A stretch of 8,372 nt of DNA. Origin: JAUIAI01 sp049680625 (GTDB taxonomy: Bacteria > Pseudomonadota > Gammaproteobacteria > Burkholderiales > Burkholderiaceae_E). Where the stretch lies: contig JBAUID010000059.1 in NCBI GenBank assembly GCA_049680625.1, forward strand, positions 1 through 8,372. Direction: 5' to 3'. Below, one piece after another: positions 7,056-8,372 of the stretch. The first letter of the stretch is position 1. Every line of letters starts with the position of its first letter. The notes below the pieces were generated by a model. The model had not been told where the DNA came from. It ran no database searches and was given only the letters and a program-made list of their open reading frames with translations. Both the position numbers and the translations under genes were made by a program.

Positions 7056-7103
7056 TTGATTATTTGACTATTTGAGTGCTTGACTATTTAAGTGCTTGTC
7101 TAT
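7056..7103 (+). repeat. Octamer-periodic tandem repeat
   Basis: Six consecutive 8-base units start with TT: TTGATTAT, TTGACTAT, TTGAGTGC, TTGACTAT, TTAAGTGC, TTGTCTAT. Units alternate between a -CTAT and a -AGTGC type, giving a higher-order 16-bp repeat (7064-7079 and 7080-7095 differ at one position). The array begins 50 bp after the lipoprotein stop, directly behind the GACTTGG direct repeat. It is outside any gene, so length changes would not shift a frame. It may be a slippage-prone microsatellite or a multi-site binding array. Confidence 0.75.
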
Positions 7104-7184
7104 TGTCGGCGCGGTGGTGATTCTGCATCTTCCCGACTGAAAACCCTGCAGTAACTATTTCAATTTTCGAAGTCAATTTTTTAG

Positions 7185-7196
7185 TAACCGGTCATT
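7185..7196 (+). repeat. Direct repeat TAACCGGTCATT, left copy
   Basis: This 12-base sequence recurs exactly and in the same orientation at 8200-8211. The two copies bracket the palindrome, candidate promoter, small membrane gene and downstream hairpin (about 1 kb). The left copy abuts the 15-bp palindrome. The flanks of the two copies are not otherwise alike. Confidence 0.5.
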
Positions 7197-7211
7197 CTCA
7201 ATCGGATTGAG
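7197..7211. promoter_or_regulatory. Perfect 15-bp palindrome CTCAATC-G-GATTGAG
   Basis: Two 7-bp arms around a single central G form an exact inverted repeat in a region with no gene. The size and symmetry fit a dimeric regulator's operator, but it is about 195 bp before the nearest candidate promoter, so its target is unclear. As RNA it could not fold stably with a one-base loop, so a DNA-binding role is more likely than a terminator. Confidence 0.35.
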
Positions 7212-7405
7212 CGACTGGCGTTGAGGCTTAAATCGGCCAGGGGCGAAATTAAGTTTGACCCGGTAACATCAATGAAAGTTCAAGTACACGGACGGCGATT
7301 TCCCTGCATTGGGCAGACCTAATGTCGGAATTTCCACCTAATGTGTGCCGTGGTGGATGGCGCGAGGGTGGCGGAACCCGGTCACGAGTGTCTCAATGTG
7401 TATTC

Positions 7406-7434
7406 TTTACATTGTCGCGCAACAACGCAATAAG
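7406..7434 (+). promoter_or_regulatory. Candidate sigma-70 promoter for the small membrane gene
   Basis: TTTACA (7406-7411; 5 of 6 to TTGACA) and AATAAG (7429-7434; 4 of 6 to TATAAT) are separated by exactly 17 bp. A start near 7441 would give a leader of about 60 nt before the ATG at 7500. The spacer contains an imperfect 14-bp palindrome, TTGTCGCGCAACAA (7412-7425; 12 of 14 positions symmetric), placed where a repressor would block polymerase. Confidence 0.35.
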
Positions 7435-7490
7435 CCTCAACAAGCGCCGGTGTTTCTTATTCGCTTGTCCAGACCAAATCAAGGCAGACA

Positions 7491-7520
7491 AAGGAAATCA
7501 TGGATCCAGCCACCGCGTAA
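7491..7520 (+). other. Natural start and ribosome site of the membrane gene, followed by an in-frame stop at codon 7
   Basis: AAGGA (7491-7495) lies 4 nt before an ATG at 7500, the best ribosome site in this area. The frame reads M-D-P-A-T-A and then TAA (7518-7520). The same frame continues beyond the stop as STLAQIVTAVMGFTGIVVGF, which is a natural first membrane helix and joins the long open frame. This suggests the gene originally began at 7500 and now carries a nonsense codon, or that a six-codon minigene precedes a restart. Confidence 0.55.
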
Positions 7521-7538
7521 TCGACACTCGCCCAAATT

Positions 7539-8006
7539 GTGACTGCAGTAATGGGTTTCACGGGAATAGTGGTCGGTTTCGATTCTCATCCAGTTATAGA
7601 GTGGTCTCGAGTTGCTCGAATTCGGCTAAAGGCCCTGCTGGCGTGTTCGGCTTTACTGTTGGTAATTTCGCTGATTCTTATGGTTTCTCTTTCGGTGAAC
7701 TTATCCCCCGAAAATTTTACCGCCGTTTTCAGCACGGTCGCATTGATAGTTCTCGGCTGGTGGAATATTTCCTACGTTTGGTCAATCTCAGCACTACCGA
7801 AAGCCGAATTACTTTCAGCCGGTTGGGGTCTGAAGTTATTTCGGATCGTCGAGGGTTTGCTATTTATCTGGTTAGTCGCGCAATTTGTGAATCTTTTAGC
7901 CCTGAAACTCTTTTGGATTCCGTATTCGCTAGTTGTCGCGCAACTATGTGCGGGGATTGTTCAGTTCATTAGATTTGTCGTGAGCCGGAATCGACAATTG
8001 GTCTAA
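7539..8006 (+). CDS. Small multi-pass membrane protein, unknown function, probably 5'-interrupted
   Basis: The open frame after the TAA gives 155 residues from GTG 7539 (151 from ATG 7551). Hydrophobic segments lie at about 1-13 (shortened first helix), 31-53, 60-84, 101-122 and 127-148, so it is an inner-membrane protein of four or five helices with a basic end (SRNRQLV). No catalytic motif or named family is recognised. Neither candidate start has a ribosome site, whereas the ATG at 7500, in the same frame but six codons before the TAA, does; the intact ancestor was probably 168 residues with a complete first helix. If translated now it must be by reinitiation or from a weak start; otherwise it is a recent pseudogene. 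It stands alone between two gene-free stretches, with a candidate promoter at 7406-7434. A competing frame over the same bases is Ser/Arg-rich and not protein-like. Confidence 0.6.
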   Translation: MTAVMGFTGIVVGFDSHPVIEWSRVARIRLKALLACSALLLVISLILMVSLSVNLSPENFTAVFSTVALIVLGWWNISYVWSISALPKAELLSAGWGLKLFRIVEGLLFIWLVAQFVNLLALKLFWIPYSLVVAQLCAGIVQFIRFVVSRNRQLV

Positions 8007-8070
8007 CGTTTTCTTTCACAGTCCGAGCTGGTCTGGCCAATTTGAGACACGATCTGACGTGGGCCGAAAC

Positions 8071-8104
8071 ACATAAGGCGTTGGGCCAGTTTACCAACTT
8101 ATGT
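8071..8104 (+). repeat. Bulged hairpin downstream of the small membrane gene
   Basis: ACATAAG (8071-8077) pairs exactly with CTTATGT (8098-8104). After a 3-base GCG bulge, TTGG (8081-8084) pairs with CCAA (8094-8097), leaving a 9-base loop. It starts 64 bp after the stop at 8006. No T-run follows, so it is not a standard intrinsic terminator; it could protect a 3' end or be an operator-like site. Confidence 0.45.
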
Positions 8105-8199
8105 CTCGTCACGAACACCGCGTGCTAACGTTCGCAACAGACCGGTTCGGGTCGTTCTTACCCATTCGCCGCAGCGCACCATGTCTGTCAGCAATCCGT

Positions 8200-8211
8200 T
8201 AACCGGTCATT
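8200..8211 (+). repeat. Direct repeat TAACCGGTCATT, right copy
   Basis: This is an exact second copy of the 12-mer at 7185-7196, in the same orientation. It lies between the hairpin and the PaiB-like start. Confidence 0.5.
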
Positions 8212-8332
8212 TCAGAAGTGAATTTACGTTCCTCGCGAATGCGGACAATCGGCCATAAGCCGACCTTCTTGAATGTGGCACTTGCTTAGGTAATGCGTAA
8301 TACTGGTGCCTTATCTGACGACCGAGGCGCAG

Positions 8333-8372
8333 ATGTACTCTCCAAAGCATTTTGAAGAATCTGACCCCATCA
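8333..8372 (+). CDS. Start of a probable PaiB-family FMN-binding negative transcriptional regulator (3' part outside window)
   Basis: Only 13 codons are visible, reading MYSPKHFEESDPI, after which the window ends. GAGG (8324-8327) lies 5 nt before the ATG, a good ribosome site. The peptide closely fits the characteristic N-terminus of PaiB-like proteins (M-Y-x-P-x-H-F-x-E-x-D-P), a family with a split-barrel FMN-binding fold; Bacillus PaiB is associated with repression of sporulation and degradative-enzyme genes, while the role in proteobacteria is mostly unknown. Identification rests on this short signature, recalled rather than searched. Confidence 0.6.
   Translation, partial: MYSPKHFEESDPI

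Larger units (their letters stand above)
7007..7499. other. Repeat-rich gene-free region between the lipoprotein and the small membrane gene
   Basis: No frame here reads convincingly as protein; a plus-strand frame from 7322 is open but rich in Ser, Arg and Phe and looks like a shadow of the downstream gene. From left to right it holds a 7-bp direct repeat GACTTGG (7036-7042 and 7049-7055), an octamer-periodic tandem array (7056-7103), a T-run after AGTCAA (7177-7182) without a clear stem, the 12-mer TAACCGGTCATT (7185-7196), a 15-bp palindrome (7197-7211), and a candidate promoter (7406-7434). No intrinsic terminator for the lipoprotein gene was found. Confidence 0.6.
8007..8332. other. Gene-free stretch before the PaiB-like gene
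   Basis: This stretch of about 325 bp has no convincing reading frame on either strand. It contains a bulged hairpin (8071-8104), the right copy of TAACCGGTCATT (8200-8211), two loosely similar, oppositely oriented segments (8140-8168 and 8236-8266), and a short perfect stem TCGGC-CATAA-GCCGA (8249-8263). A promoter for the gene starting at 8333 should be here but no good -35/-10 pair was found (AATACT at 8299-8304 lacks a partner). Confidence 0.6.

Noticed and set aside
7322..7972. 216-codon plus-strand open frame overlapping the small membrane gene
   Set aside because: The composition is rich in Ser, Arg and Phe with no hydrophobic or domain pattern. The overlapping frame at 7539-8006 gives clean membrane helices, so this is its shadow.
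8360..8368. TCTGACCCC at the right edge, and a similar TTTGACCC at 7254-7261, as a possible repeat pair linked to REP-type transposases
   Set aside because: The right copy is inside the coding start of the PaiB-like gene (codons for S-D-P) and the match is short, so no element can be claimed.

Overview
The window is a stretch of bacterial chromosome, most likely from an environmental proteobacterium and perhaps a gammaproteobacterium. This rests on moderately high GC, Shine-Dalgarno-led genes, a lipobox signal peptide and the families present; no taxonomic marker is in the window. No rRNA, tRNA, CRISPR array or transposase was seen.

Layout from left to right. Positions 1-126 hold the tail of an unidentified plus-strand gene. 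Converging on it is a minus-strand ene-reductase of the Old Yellow Enzyme family (200-1399). Divergent from that is a stand-alone CinA C-terminal-domain protein (1563-2060), followed by about 320 bp with no recognisable gene. Next are an EamA-type drug/metabolite exporter (2385-3326) and an M81-family (MlrC-like) zinc peptidase (3561-5051). Downstream lies a 595-residue predicted lipoprotein (5219-7006). A repeat-rich gap (7007-7499) then leads to a small multi-pass membrane protein whose reading frame is interrupted by a stop near its natural start (7500-8006). A second gene-free stretch follows, and at the very edge (8333-8372) are the first 13 codons of what looks like a PaiB-family FMN-binding regulator.

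The genes do not form one obvious pathway. The exporter and peptidase are co-directional but 234 bp apart, and the peptidase has its own ribosome binding site. The lipoprotein is preceded by its own structured leader. The metabolic genes are conventional.

The least ordinary signals are non-coding or broken. The main one is a perfect 12-bp inverted repeat (14 pairs with G-U ends) that would pair the start codon of the lipoprotein with sequence about 70 nt upstream. Others are an octamer-periodic tandem repeat after the lipoprotein, a perfect 15-bp palindrome, a 12-bp direct repeat bracketing the small membrane gene, and an in-frame TAA at codon 7 of that gene. All assignments come from reading the sequence; no database search was possible.
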